IMG/VR virus record: IMGVR_UViG_3300009596_000001
Coordinates: 1-63,478 of that record
Direction: 5' to 3' (one strand)
Source of the DNA: a virus
DNA: 63,478 bases
In this document: piece by piece, positions 39,896-49,600 of the stretch
How positions within the stretch are numbered: position 1 is the stretch's first letter
How the letters are laid out: the number at the start of each line of letters is the position of its first letter
The notes under the pieces: generated by a model
Told to the model about the DNA's origin: nothing
Seen by the model: the letters and a program-made list of their open reading frames with translations, nothing else
Databases searched by the model: none
Made by a program: the position numbers and the translations under genes

Positions 39896-40110
39896 GTGGC
39901 AGAGAAGTTACTCACTACGACATAATGACTACCTCTGGGATGTTGCAGTTAATTGAGTTAGAGTTACCCAGTGGCGAAAGGATTTGGGACTTCCGAATTT
40001 GGGGCACACGAATTCCTGCTTCCGTAGCGGAACAAATCATCATTGAAAACAACCTGCAGCATATCGTTCCAGAGGGGGCAAAGGAATATTTCCCTAAAAT
40101 TGAGGGGTGA
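39736..40110 (+). CDS. Unknown acidic protein, 124 aa
   Basis: Not recognised. N-terminal Arg-rich peptide, acidic centre (EDIIADVLGEEAGEQGS), then a beta segment with REVTHYDIMTTSGMLQLIELEL. AGGAGGTG lies 8 bases before the ATG, a strong site located inside the hydrophobic gene, so both frames appear to be used. Head or neck protein by position. Confidence 0.65.
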   Translation: MARRSGTLGIHNLPEDIIADVLGEEAGEQGSVADVDVSVDISDGVDAASSLPLSGREVTHYDIMTTSGMLQLIELELPSGERIWDFRIWGTRIPASVAEQIIIENNLQHIVPEGAKEYFPKIEG

Positions 40111-40115
40111 AAAAG

Positions 40116-40424
40116 ATGGGGAAGATGCTTCCATCGGAGCAGGTGATTGGCATTGTAGTGCCTGATACTTTATCAGAAGAGGCGGTAGAAAAACTATTGG
40201 CTTTCATTTCCGCATGGATGGAAAAGATGGGGTGGATTTGTTTTTCATGCGGAGACAAGGCAGAAGTTGGGTCTGTTTGGTTTGGGGAAAATGAAAACTT
40301 ACGAACGGTGCTGATGGTCATTGCCCCTGCTTGTGAAGTCTGTGCTAAAGAGTTAGAGGATGGAAGTGAAAGTTTGTATGACCTGTTTGTAGCAAGAAGT
40401 AAACGAATACTTGCACCGGAGTGA
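40116..40424 (+). CDS. Small protein with paired CxxC motifs, 102 aa
   Basis: Contains CFSC near residue 44 and CEVC near 79, probably one zinc site. Otherwise helical. GAGGGG lies 8 bases before the ATG; an in-frame GTG three codons upstream overlaps that site. Function unknown. Confidence 0.6.
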   Translation: MGKMLPSEQVIGIVVPDTLSEEAVEKLLAFISAWMEKMGWICFSCGDKAEVGSVWFGENENLRTVLMVIAPACEVCAKELEDGSESLYDLFVARSKRILAPE

Positions 40425-40429
40425 TAGTA

Positions 40430-41194
40430 ATGACTGTTGGGGAATTATATGAGTTGGTGAGGTCGCATTTGGCGAACTCGCAACTTGTCTCCCATGAAAA
40501 CTTCTACCGCCTGTTAATTTCCTTTCATAAAGATGCCTACAGGCGGGCTCATTTCTATTCCCTTGCCAATACAGCAATCTTAACACCTTCTTCCAAGTGG
40601 ACATTTGTGTTGCCTGCAGATTTTTCCGATGACATTTCTGCTCTTGTTGTCGCAAAAGAGCATATATTTGCTTCTCCTATCTTGCCGTTTACTTCCAAGA
40701 ACGATTACTTGATGACAGTTGGTTCACACAATTTGGGATATTTGAACTCAGTATGGTCTCCGTCAATTTCTTATGCTTACTACATTGCTAAACCTTCAAA
40801 GATTTGGAAGAACTACTCTGGCGTGATAAATGCGGGAGATGAAGATAAGTTGTCGCTGAATGTGTTTCCGCCTTTAAATACTGAAATATACGAAATTTCG
40901 CTGATGTATTATCCCACTCCGCCAGAGGGGATTGCTGATATAGTTCAGAATTACGAAACGCCGCTGATGCGAAAATACTCAGATTGGGTTCTTTACGAAA
41001 TGGTGTATCGGTGTTATATTTTATTGCGTGACTTTGAAGCGGCTACAATGTTCAAGCAGATAGCAGAAGAGAAATTTATGGAAGCAAAGATGAATGAAGT
41101 CAGGGAAGTATTAACACCCGCAAAAACTCTTCACTTGCAATACTTATCAATCAAGCGTAAGCCCATACCCGGTCCCGCAGTTCCACAAGGTTAA
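40430..41194 (+). CDS. Head-tail adaptor / tail tubular A-like protein (candidate)
   Basis: 254 residues. N-terminal ELYELVRSHLANSQLVSHENFYRLLISFHKDAYRRA is the helical opening common to podovirus adaptor and tail tubular A proteins, followed by a beta domain and a C-terminal helix with RYSDWVLYEMVYRCYILLRDFEAA. Directly upstream of the nozzle gene, as in P22-like and T7-like clusters. The ATG follows CGGAG by 8 bases. Confidence 0.6.
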   Translation: MTVGELYELVRSHLANSQLVSHENFYRLLISFHKDAYRRAHFYSLANTAILTPSSKWTFVLPADFSDDISALVVAKEHIFASPILPFTSKNDYLMTVGSHNLGYLNSVWSPSISYAYYIAKPSKIWKNYSGVINAGDEDKLSLNVFPPLNTEIYEISLMYYPTPPEGIADIVQNYETPLMRKYSDWVLYEMVYRCYILLRDFEAATMFKQIAEEKFMEAKMNEVREVLTPAKTLHLQYLSIKRKPIPGPAVPQG

Positions 41195-41210
41195 TAAGGG
41201 GTGATAAGTT

Positions 41211-42767
41211 ATGCCAGCAACACGACCGACAGACCTACAGCAGTGGCAGTTTTTGATGCCCAGAGCAGGTTGGGTTGATGTTGAAATCCCTTTAGGCGGA
41301 GAGGAAGGGGGAAGCGTCAGTTATCTTCACAATTTCCGAGTTTGCAGAGATGGACTGGAAACAACGGTGGGTTGGCATCCAGCAATGTCGGAAGTGGTCG
41401 GAAGTGCAGCAGACAACCCGGGAAGTTTTCTTGGTGTAGTTTCCGCACAAAGAACTGACGGAGTTCTTGTGCATTTCTTCTTCTTTACCCGCAAGATTAG
41501 GATGTGGGTTTTGCAACCCAACGATACATATTCCAAGTATTGGGTTACTCCAGCGGATTGGACTGGCGATGTTTTACAGACTGTTCCTGATATTACCTTT
41601 TTCCAAGATAAGTTTTACATGGCTGTTCCGCATGCGACTTATGGTGGTGTTTTTTACTTAGACCCATATTCCACTGCGCCCATTTGGACAAGGATAAATG
41701 GTGCTCCGCCAGCGGAAACAATTGGGACTTTGGGTTTTCGGTTAGTTGTCGGTAATACTAAGAATGCTACTGGAGGCGCTTATTACAGGATACAGTGGAG
41801 CGGTTTGAACAACCCGACCTCTTGGGATAGTTTACAAACTTTGGACTTACCCATCCACGATGAAATCATTCGTTTTCTTCCCTTTGGAGAACATCTACTT
41901 ATCGTGACAAAGAATAGGTTCTTCGTGTTAGCCTACACAGGAAACGCATTGACGCCGTTTGGTGTTCAATTGGCAACAACCCTGCCGTCAGCCTTGAAGG
42001 ACAAAAGACAGATTGCATCGGTTGCTTTGCATGATGTTAACATGATTGTTTATGCTTTGGACAATGGCTTGTATGCTTTTAGCGGTAACGAGAGTGTGTT
42101 GCTCAGCCAAAACATAGACAAGACATTTAAGCGGACAATGAGTGCTTGTTATTCAATGTTAGTAGGTTACAATCCAACCGATGCCGAAATCTTTTGTGTT
42201 CCGTTTGGCACCGATTTCATAGACCATGTCTTGGTGTATCAGGTTCTGTATCGGGCGTGGTATCGTCGTGATAGACCTATACTTCCAAATGGTTCACACT
42301 TTAGCATTATCAATTACTCTTGGGATGACAAACTTGCTGTTCCGATGTTTGCAGGTTACGACCCATCAACTTACACTTTGCATGTTTACAAATTCAGGAT
42401 GCCTTATGATGATGCTCAAACTCGTGGTAACCAAACCTTTAGCGGGGAGTTTCACATACCCGTTTCGGAGATAGGACCGCCGGGTGCTCAGAAGACAACT
42501 GTCAGCACTTTGTTGTGGTGGACAACTCAAGGCGACCCTAATGCAATCTTTGGAACTTGGGAAGTTTATCTTGCAGTTTCACATTCCTTACCGCAACTCA
42601 CGAACCCCAGTAAGTTCTCTTACACTTTAGTTGCGGCGTTGGATGTAAACGGTTTGGCGGAAGAAAAGGGCATTTACTACACGGGTCGTTACATACGAGG
42701 CAAGATTGTTGCTACTGGCTTGACGACACGGGTTGTATTTCACGGCTTGTTTGTATTCTGGCACTAA
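41211..42767 (+). CDS. Tail nozzle/hub protein, P22 gp10-like beta propeller
   Basis: 518 residues with a beta-propeller-like layout. Repeated W-x2-x strand pairs include YYRIQWSGLNNPTSW, a signature of podovirus nozzle and tail accessory proteins, and VFYLDPYSTAP. It plugs the tail and follows the adaptor. GGGGTGA precedes ATG. Lengths agree with gp10-type proteins (about 470-800). Confidence 0.72.
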   Translation: MPATRPTDLQQWQFLMPRAGWVDVEIPLGGEEGGSVSYLHNFRVCRDGLETTVGWHPAMSEVVGSAADNPGSFLGVVSAQRTDGVLVHFFFFTRKIRMWVLQPNDTYSKYWVTPADWTGDVLQTVPDITFFQDKFYMAVPHATYGGVFYLDPYSTAPIWTRINGAPPAETIGTLGFRLVVGNTKNATGGAYYRIQWSGLNNPTSWDSLQTLDLPIHDEIIRFLPFGEHLLIVTKNRFFVLAYTGNALTPFGVQLATTLPSALKDKRQIASVALHDVNMIVYALDNGLYAFSGNESVLLSQNIDKTFKRTMSACYSMLVGYNPTDAEIFCVPFGTDFIDHVLVYQVLYRAWYRRDRPILPNGSHFSIINYSWDDKLAVPMFAGYDPSTYTLHVYKFRMPYDDAQTRGNQTFSGEFHIPVSEIGPPGAQKTTVSTLLWWTTQGDPNAIFGTWEVYLAVSHSLPQLTNPSKFSYTLVAALDVNGLAEEKGIYYTGRYIRGKIVATGLTTRVVFHGLFVFWH

Positions 42768-42781
42768 AGGGGTGACTTTTC

Positions 42782-43651
42782 ATGAAGATTGGTAAGTTTT
42801 TCAAGAGGGCGTTGGGTGGTGCTCTGAAGAAACCGCTTAAGACGCTTTTGATTGGTGGCGGGTTAGCGATGACTGGCTTGTTGGGTGCTGGGGCTAAGGC
42901 TGCTGCAACAAAACTGTTGGGTAAAGCGGGGGCTGCAAAATTGCTTAAAGGTTCGGCAAAGAAGTGGTTGCCTTGGCTCGTAGGTGCAGCGGCTCTTGGT
43001 GGATTTGAAAGGAAGAAAATTCGCCCTGAAACTTGGACACCGCAGATGCTTCAACCCTACTTAGAGCCATCATCAAACCCAATTGTAGGTGCACTGTATC
43101 AACAACTTGGTAGTTGGCTTGGTTATTCGCCTGCTTCAATTGCAGCAACTGGCGCAGCGACAACTACTGATTTAGGGCAATTTGCTGCGTTACAGGCAAC
43201 CCGACCTACTGATTGGCAAACTGTTGCAATTTCTACTGCTGAAATGATGCGACCTTTGTTTGAGCAACAACTACAGAGACAAATACAAAGTTTGCACGAA
43301 CAATTGGCTGCGGCAGCAGGAACTCCAAGTGGGGGTGCTCTTGTTGAAGGGTTAACTCGGTTTGCAGGTGAAATGGAAAGAGGCTGGATGTCACAAATTG
43401 CAGATATGGCTTTAAGGGAATTAGCACGGCAACAAGAGATGGCACAAAGATGGGCTTCTCTTGCCCCTGAATTGTTCAGAGGGGCATTAGGGATAGCAGC
43501 GGCTCCGACAGAAATGGCACTTAGGATTGCTGAACACTTGCGACCGGTGTATGGCGGCATGCCCGTGTATCCATACGAAATGCCGTCGCTTATTGAGCGG
43601 TTGGCAGACCCATTTGCAGCATGGGTTAGAGCGGGTGTAATTAAGATATAA
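42782..43651 (+). CDS. Ejection-type internal virion protein, 289 aa
   Basis: Starts with a Lys-rich amphipathic helix and Gly/Ala-rich hydrophobic stretches (about 1-70), followed by Gln- and Ala-rich helices. This is the composition of small internal virion proteins released with DNA into the host envelope, such as gp7/gp14/gp20 types. It is the first of four such proteins before the PurD-like gene. GGGGTGA precedes ATG. Confidence 0.6.
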   Translation: MKIGKFFKRALGGALKKPLKTLLIGGGLAMTGLLGAGAKAAATKLLGKAGAAKLLKGSAKKWLPWLVGAAALGGFERKKIRPETWTPQMLQPYLEPSSNPIVGALYQQLGSWLGYSPASIAATGAATTTDLGQFAALQATRPTDWQTVAISTAEMMRPLFEQQLQRQIQSLHEQLAAAAGTPSGGALVEGLTRFAGEMERGWMSQIADMALRELARQQEMAQRWASLAPELFRGALGIAAAPTEMALRIAEHLRPVYGGMPVYPYEMPSLIERLADPFAAWVRAGVIKI

Positions 43652-43687
43652 TTCTCTCTTGCTATGTAGGTTGTGAGGTGATGTCTT

Positions 43688-44320
43688 ATGCCTTATATCA
43701 ACCCAATGAGTGCTTCAATGATGCAAGCAATGGCAAGGATGGGCTTAGAACCTGCTGGGGGAGGGTTTGGTGCTGCACTTGCTAATACTCTTGGGACGAT
43801 TGCAGAGGCAATAGCACAGCGTAGGGAAATGGTTACCCAGATGTTCATGACTTTGTTGAACCTGTTGTCTACAAATGAAGAAGCACAAAGATTAATAGCC
43901 ACACCCCAAGTTCAGCAATTTATCAAAACAATGTTTCCAGAGTTGGCAGGTGTGTTTGAGGATGTTGATTTGTGGAAGATGATACAGAAAAGTATTAGCA
44001 GGCAAGGTGAAACTGAAGGGGAAACTACTACTACAACAGTAGAAATTCCGAAACTGTCGGTGCCACCTTTACCTTCTGAAGTATTACGAGAAAGGTATGG
44101 TGTTCCAGCGCCGACTGAACCTACTACATACTTAAATGTGCCGCCTTTAATGCCATTTCCGATTGGTGGTGCATGGAAGTGGTTGTTTCCCGAACCAGAA
44201 TTGACACTTCCGCAGGTTGTTGCGGGACAAGAACCTTTCCCGCTGACTGAGTATCTAAGTAATGTTCCCTACAGTATCATTCCTGCGGTGTTGGGAACAA
44301 CTTCGGGTAGAAGGAGGTAG
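43688..44320 (+). CDS. Ejection-type virion protein, 210 aa
   Basis: Not recognised. Ala- and Gln-rich helical N terminus, Pro-rich middle and short hydrophobic C terminus. Located between other internal proteins; GAGGTG precedes ATG. Confidence 0.55.
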   Translation: MPYINPMSASMMQAMARMGLEPAGGGFGAALANTLGTIAEAIAQRREMVTQMFMTLLNLLSTNEEAQRLIATPQVQQFIKTMFPELAGVFEDVDLWKMIQKSISRQGETEGETTTTTVEIPKLSVPPLPSEVLRERYGVPAPTEPTTYLNVPPLMPFPIGGAWKWLFPEPELTLPQVVAGQEPFPLTEYLSNVPYSIIPAVLGTTSGRRR

Positions 44321-44325
44321 GAAGG

Positions 44326-46611
44326 ATGAATGGCAACATTCAAGATTATCGCCTTCGTGTTCAGCAGGCGATAACCGACCCTTTTTCTCCCCCACCTAAT
44401 ATAAGCGAGATAATGGATATGCTTGGTGCGGGGAAAGCGCCATCTTTTGATGAAATCAGACAACAATACTTATCTTCCGCTCCTGAGTTTGCTGTTAACT
44501 TTTACCGCAACCTTAGGACGCCAGAAGGAGCCCAAAACTTTTTCCAGATGGCGTTTCGTTACCCTAAGACAGCGCAAAGGTTGCTTGGTGTTGTTCGGAT
44601 GTTTATTCCATTTGTCTTGCCTGCGGAAGAAATGCAAGCACGATTGGAATGGAATGAAAAAATTCGTGACGACACAAACGAAAAATTTGCTCGTGCACTA
44701 TCCATTCACAACACGATTATGGGATGGCGTGAGCAGAAATTGGCTGATATAGTTGATGGTTTGATTACAAGGTTTGGGGTTGCGACAGACCCAGAAACCT
44801 TTGCTCGGTTGTGGCAAGATATGAGTAGGTTTGTTGGAACTCCTTACTATGACAAGATATATCCTAATGCTGTTTTGAGTGCAACAAGGATTATGCGTTT
44901 GCGACCCGAAACGCAGTTGTGGTTTCAAAGGAATTTACCCCCAGATGTTTACAATGCTGCCATGACGATGGTTATAAACGAACGAAAGTATCAAGAATTT
45001 TTGGCGAGGATGATGGATATCTACATCACTGAAGCGGAACAATTTCTTGAAGGGTTGCGGGAGTTTGGGTTGGATGACAAAATGCTTGAGGCTGCTATAG
45101 GTGCAGCAAAAGAATTTTCGCAACTCGTTGCTACTATTCCAAGAGAAGAATTGGATGTTAAGATGGAAAATATATCCAAGCAACTTTTGTCCGCCATTAC
45201 AACCGCCAGTTATAAGGCTAAACCAACGATTGGGACAATGATAAATCAATTTACCCAACTTGTGACAGGGCTTATAAATCAGATTGGAACTGGAACAACG
45301 CAGACGGTCAACCAAGCCATGTCAGAGTTTAGCCGATTTGCCAACATTGTTGGTGGACGGGTTACAACAACCCTTGAAGTAGATAATCAAGGCAAAGTGC
45401 TGCTTACTTCTTGGGAGAAGATTTTGGATGAATTAGAAGAAAAAGTGAAGAGGATGATAGATAGGTTGGCAAAAACTGGGCTTTATCCGACAGAAACGCT
45501 GGAAATTCTTTTGTCGCATATTCAAGCCAAGAAGGGCGTAGTTCGGTTTGGTCGGCAGATGTTGACTGACCTTCAAAATGTGATGAACACTCCAGAGGTT
45601 ACGAATTTGCTGTCCAAGGCAGCGCAACAGCAGTTAACTCAAAAATTAAGGCGAGCACAATTAGATACTGCATTAACGAGATTGGCAGGTTTGCGCCAAG
45701 AATTACAAAGCAAGCAGTGGAAAAGCGAGTATGACAAATTACACCGGTTTTTCCAAGACACACGGGGTTATTTACAAACAATTTCATCTTGGTTAAAAAC
45801 ATTAACACCAAGAGATTTAACAGATAAGGATGTTACATCTGTTTTACGGTCGGCTTTGAATATGGCAAGGATTGCTGCCAACCCAGAAACGGCAAGATAC
45901 TTAGGACCGGGAGTAGACGAGCAACTTAGAAGCAGGATACTTGCCGACATAGATGCGGCGTTGGCGCAATTAAACCAAGCAGAAGGAAAACATGCAAGTC
46001 CGCAACAATTGCAGGGGCTTCTAAATCACCTTAACAATTTAGTTCCCAGATTGTTGAATATCTTAGACCAAACCTACACAGCGATGTATAATCTCTTACA
46101 AGCCCAGAACATCTTACCGACGACATCAAGTTTACCGCCAAGTGCATTGCAATATGGTGGGTTGTTGCCTTATATTGGGCAACAACAAGCGCAGCCAGAA
46201 ATCCATATCCATGTTGAAGGTGCTCAACAAGGTCAACAACCCGTTCCTATTATGCCAGCGCCTTATGGCGGGCAATACATTGGTGACCCTACTTGGGCAA
46301 CAGGTGGGGGAGTGACTGGCGAAACGAAAGGCAAGAAGCAAACTACTCAAACTCCCGTCAAACCGACTATACAACCGACTACCAAACCAATTACTAAACC
46401 GACTACCCAGCCAACTACTAAACCGACTACCCAGCCAACTACTAAACCGACTACCCAGCCAACTACTAAACCGACTGCTAAACCAACTACCAAACCAACT
46501 ACCCAAACACCAATTTCAGGCAGACGGAGAACAACAAGTAGACCTGAACAAAAAACATTCTGGCAACGATTAATGGAATTCTTAGAAAAACACCCGGGAT
46601 TTATTTACTAA
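44326..46611 (+). CDS. Large helical virion protein with Pro-Thr repeat tail, 761 aa
   Basis: Mainly alpha-helical, with coiled-coil-like stretches (about 355-520). Residues 665-735 are a TTKPTTQP-type linker encoded by 24-bp repeats, then a basic Arg-rich segment and a terminal helix. The tail may be a flexible tether. Position before the giant protein suggests an ejection or core protein. AGGAGGTAGGAAGG precedes ATG. Confidence 0.7.
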   Translation: MNGNIQDYRLRVQQAITDPFSPPPNISEIMDMLGAGKAPSFDEIRQQYLSSAPEFAVNFYRNLRTPEGAQNFFQMAFRYPKTAQRLLGVVRMFIPFVLPAEEMQARLEWNEKIRDDTNEKFARALSIHNTIMGWREQKLADIVDGLITRFGVATDPETFARLWQDMSRFVGTPYYDKIYPNAVLSATRIMRLRPETQLWFQRNLPPDVYNAAMTMVINERKYQEFLARMMDIYITEAEQFLEGLREFGLDDKMLEAAIGAAKEFSQLVATIPREELDVKMENISKQLLSAITTASYKAKPTIGTMINQFTQLVTGLINQIGTGTTQTVNQAMSEFSRFANIVGGRVTTTLEVDNQGKVLLTSWEKILDELEEKVKRMIDRLAKTGLYPTETLEILLSHIQAKKGVVRFGRQMLTDLQNVMNTPEVTNLLSKAAQQQLTQKLRRAQLDTALTRLAGLRQELQSKQWKSEYDKLHRFFQDTRGYLQTISSWLKTLTPRDLTDKDVTSVLRSALNMARIAANPETARYLGPGVDEQLRSRILADIDAALAQLNQAEGKHASPQQLQGLLNHLNNLVPRLLNILDQTYTAMYNLLQAQNILPTTSSLPPSALQYGGLLPYIGQQQAQPEIHIHVEGAQQGQQPVPIMPAPYGGQYIGDPTWATGGGVTGETKGKKQTTQTPVKPTIQPTTKPITKPTTQPTTKPTTQPTTKPTTQPTTKPTAKPTTKPTTQTPISGRRRTTSRPEQKTFWQRLMEFLEKHPGFIY
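46399..46470. repeat. Three exact 24-bp tandem repeats in coding sequence
   Basis: Copies at 46399-46422, 46423-46446 and 46447-46470 encode the Pro-Thr linker; degenerate copies flank them. The repeat number is likely to vary among relatives. Confidence 0.9.
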
Positions 46612-46640
46612 CCAATACTTGAATATTGGAGGTGTGAATT

Positions 46641-49600
46641 GTGAGGAAGCAAAGGACGGATGTATTTGACAAGAACTTCGTTGCGTCTATGCTCTTTGAG
46701 GAAGGGTTGCGAGCGGGTGTTCCACTGCCTTCCTTGTTCAGTTGGTTCTACATTATGAACTTGGAAGGTGGCAGCCCCTATGCTGTCACTGTAGAAGGCA
46801 ATAAAACACGCTCTTACGGTCCTTTCCAGATTAACGATGTCCATGCAGAAGAAATTCGGAAAATGGGTTTGCGGTTTCCGCAGGATATTTATGCAACAAG
46901 AGATTTGCCGCCAGAAGAAGTCAGGCGGCGCATACAGAACCACATTCGTTATGTCATTCAAAGAGACAAGCAAATTCGTGAGCGGTTGAAGGCATTGAAC
47001 CCTCAACTTTACAATGCTGTTTTTAATGTAGAGTTCGGACAAGTTAACCCTATGGCTTTACAGCATTTGATTGGATATTACATGGCTTCTTGGAATGCCC
47101 CTGCTTTTGCCGACAATGTAGCAAGGGGCGACTTTAGACCATTAGCACCGGGTGTTGCTGTCTATCGGCTTGCTGATGCAAGACGAAGGCAAGAAGCCTT
47201 CCGAGAAGCAATTCAGATGTGGCAAAACATTACGCAAAGTTATGTAAGACAACAATCGGAGAGGGTGTATGGTGAAGTTTCAAAGGCTATTTCTGCAGCA
47301 CTTGATGCCGGGCGAATTCGTGTCAGGACAGGTAGGGTGCCAGTTTCTGCTGTTTCACCTTATCAAATCCGAGATGCCATCGTTCCCAATGTGATTTCCG
47401 TTATTCCCCAAGTAAGTCAAGCCGCTAAGATGTTATCGCCAGAACATATCCGAAGATTACGACAAGAATTTCCAGAAGTAGAGAGTATGATACCCGTGAC
47501 GACCAAGACCCCTCATGAATATGTTGCTGCGTTGTCTCTTATCGGCGAACTTGCAAAACAACGAACCGAATTTGCTCAAGCGTGGAACTTGTTGCCTAAA
47601 CCTGTCAGACAACAAATCCTGTCAACTATTGTAAATTACAGCCACAAAGTTAGTGGGGCAAGGGATGAAAAAGCCAAAAAGAGAATGATTGTTGAGGCGA
47701 CGACCCAATTAGCGGCGATGCTTACCCCTCGGGGTGCTGTAGAAGAAACCAAGCGGTTTGCATCGGCGTTAGGTCAGGAAGTATGGGGCTTCATCACTGG
47801 AGTTGTAAAAGAAGCAGTATCAATTCCTGCTATATTTGTTGCAGCGGCTAAGAGTGGCGAATTAAAGAAGGTTTGGTCTTACTTGGACAAGGTTAGGTCA
47901 ACAAGAAAGGGAGTAGATAAAGTTGCTGCCGAAATTGCTTATGCCGCTGTTCATAACAATCCCGCCATTTCATTTGCTTGGGGTGGAATTGTAAAAGGGT
48001 TGGCACATATGGTTGGCTCAGTTCTTGTAGGAATTCCCGAAAAGATATTTGAGTATGTGCCCGATAAAGTGCCGGGCGCAAAGGTTATAAAGCAAAAACT
48101 ACAGGAAGCACTTCAATTTATTGATAAGTCGCTCGGTCCTATGATAGTTTCTGAAAGCATCAAACTGTCCAAAGACCCCAATTTCAGAAAGCAACACTTA
48201 GACGATGCTGTTATGTTCCTTGCTGCGTCGGGTTTAAGACATTTGTTGGATGTTCGTGCGGGTAGATATATTCCAACAGAACAAGGATGGGAACTTTATA
48301 CTGCTACACTCTTGCAAGGTAGAGTTTACGAGATTTTGAACAACGCCTTACGCACTCAGACTGGCGACCACTGGGCATTTAGGTTAATATCAGAAGCCAA
48401 CTTAACAGATTACAGGGCAACGGGTCCGCTTATCGGGATATTTGCTACTGGCGGTTTGTTAGGTGCTGCAAAACTTGCAAGAATGGCTTTAAGCGGGATA
48501 AAGGCAGCAGAAGCACCTGTTGCTGCAGCAGCGCTTGCTGAAACTGGAAACCTTGAAGCGGCGTTAATGATAGGGCGTGGGTTGGGTAACTTGACAGCAA
48601 GGCAAAGATTGGTTCACGGCGCTCTTGCAACCGCACAAGCGATTATTACCCCCGGGCATATGTTTGAACGCTTTTTCACAAGGGTTGGGTTGAATACTGC
48701 TTTGAAGCGGATGGGGATTGATGGCATTGAAGGGCTTAGGGCAATTGCTGCAACTGAAGGTTATCAAGCAGCATTAGACATTCTCCATCAAGTTGCTCCC
48801 AAAGTCTCTGGCTTTTCCAAAATTGCCAGTTCCTTTATCACAGGTGCTGCTTACACTTGGGGCGGGATGCCATCACACTTCAGTAGTCCCGGGGAAGCAA
48901 TAGGTCACTTTGTTGGCGGGACGCTCGTCAATATGCTGTTTGACTTACCTTACATCTATCACGGCAGTGTGGAATTAATCAAAGGCACAAAGAAGCCAAG
49001 GCATGAAATTCTTCGTAACCCTGCTTTTGCCCCTATCATTGCAGCGGTTTATGAGGAAGGTTTTATCCAACAAGCGCTACGAAATCCTGATATATTCAAG
49101 ATGTTTATAGACCCCCGCATTTTAACCCGCTTACATGCTGTTGCTGACCTTAACGCAATGGAGCGCACATTCACTCCCAAGAAACAAAGTCGGGCGTTGT
49201 TTGTGTTGAACATTCCCACCGAAAACGAAGTAAGGACATCAAAGCGAATTGAGGAAACATATGCAAGGGCATATGAAGCCCTGCCACCAAGCGATGTTGA
49301 ACTTGTGGGGCGCATGTTGCACGCTTATAAACTGTTTGAAGACGCAAAAGAAGCGGCGAGAAAGAAACACAAGTTACCCCAAGATGTTGAAAAGCCTGAA
49401 GATATGACTATAGAGGAGTGGCATCGTGAAATTGTAAGAATTTGGGGCGAAAAGATGTTTAAGGAGCAGGTTTGGGGCAAGAAGTTTGATATTAGGGATT
49501 TGGCGAAGGCTACAGCAGCACTTCACATTTTAACCCATGCAAGGTGGTTTGCCGACTTCTTCTATTCCGAAGACCCAGAAGCAGCACAACAAATGTTTAG

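Noticed and set aside
46132-46506. 124-codon leftward frame with Gly-Ser-Arg repeats
   Set aside because: Antisense shadow of the Pro-Thr repeat in the 761-residue protein.
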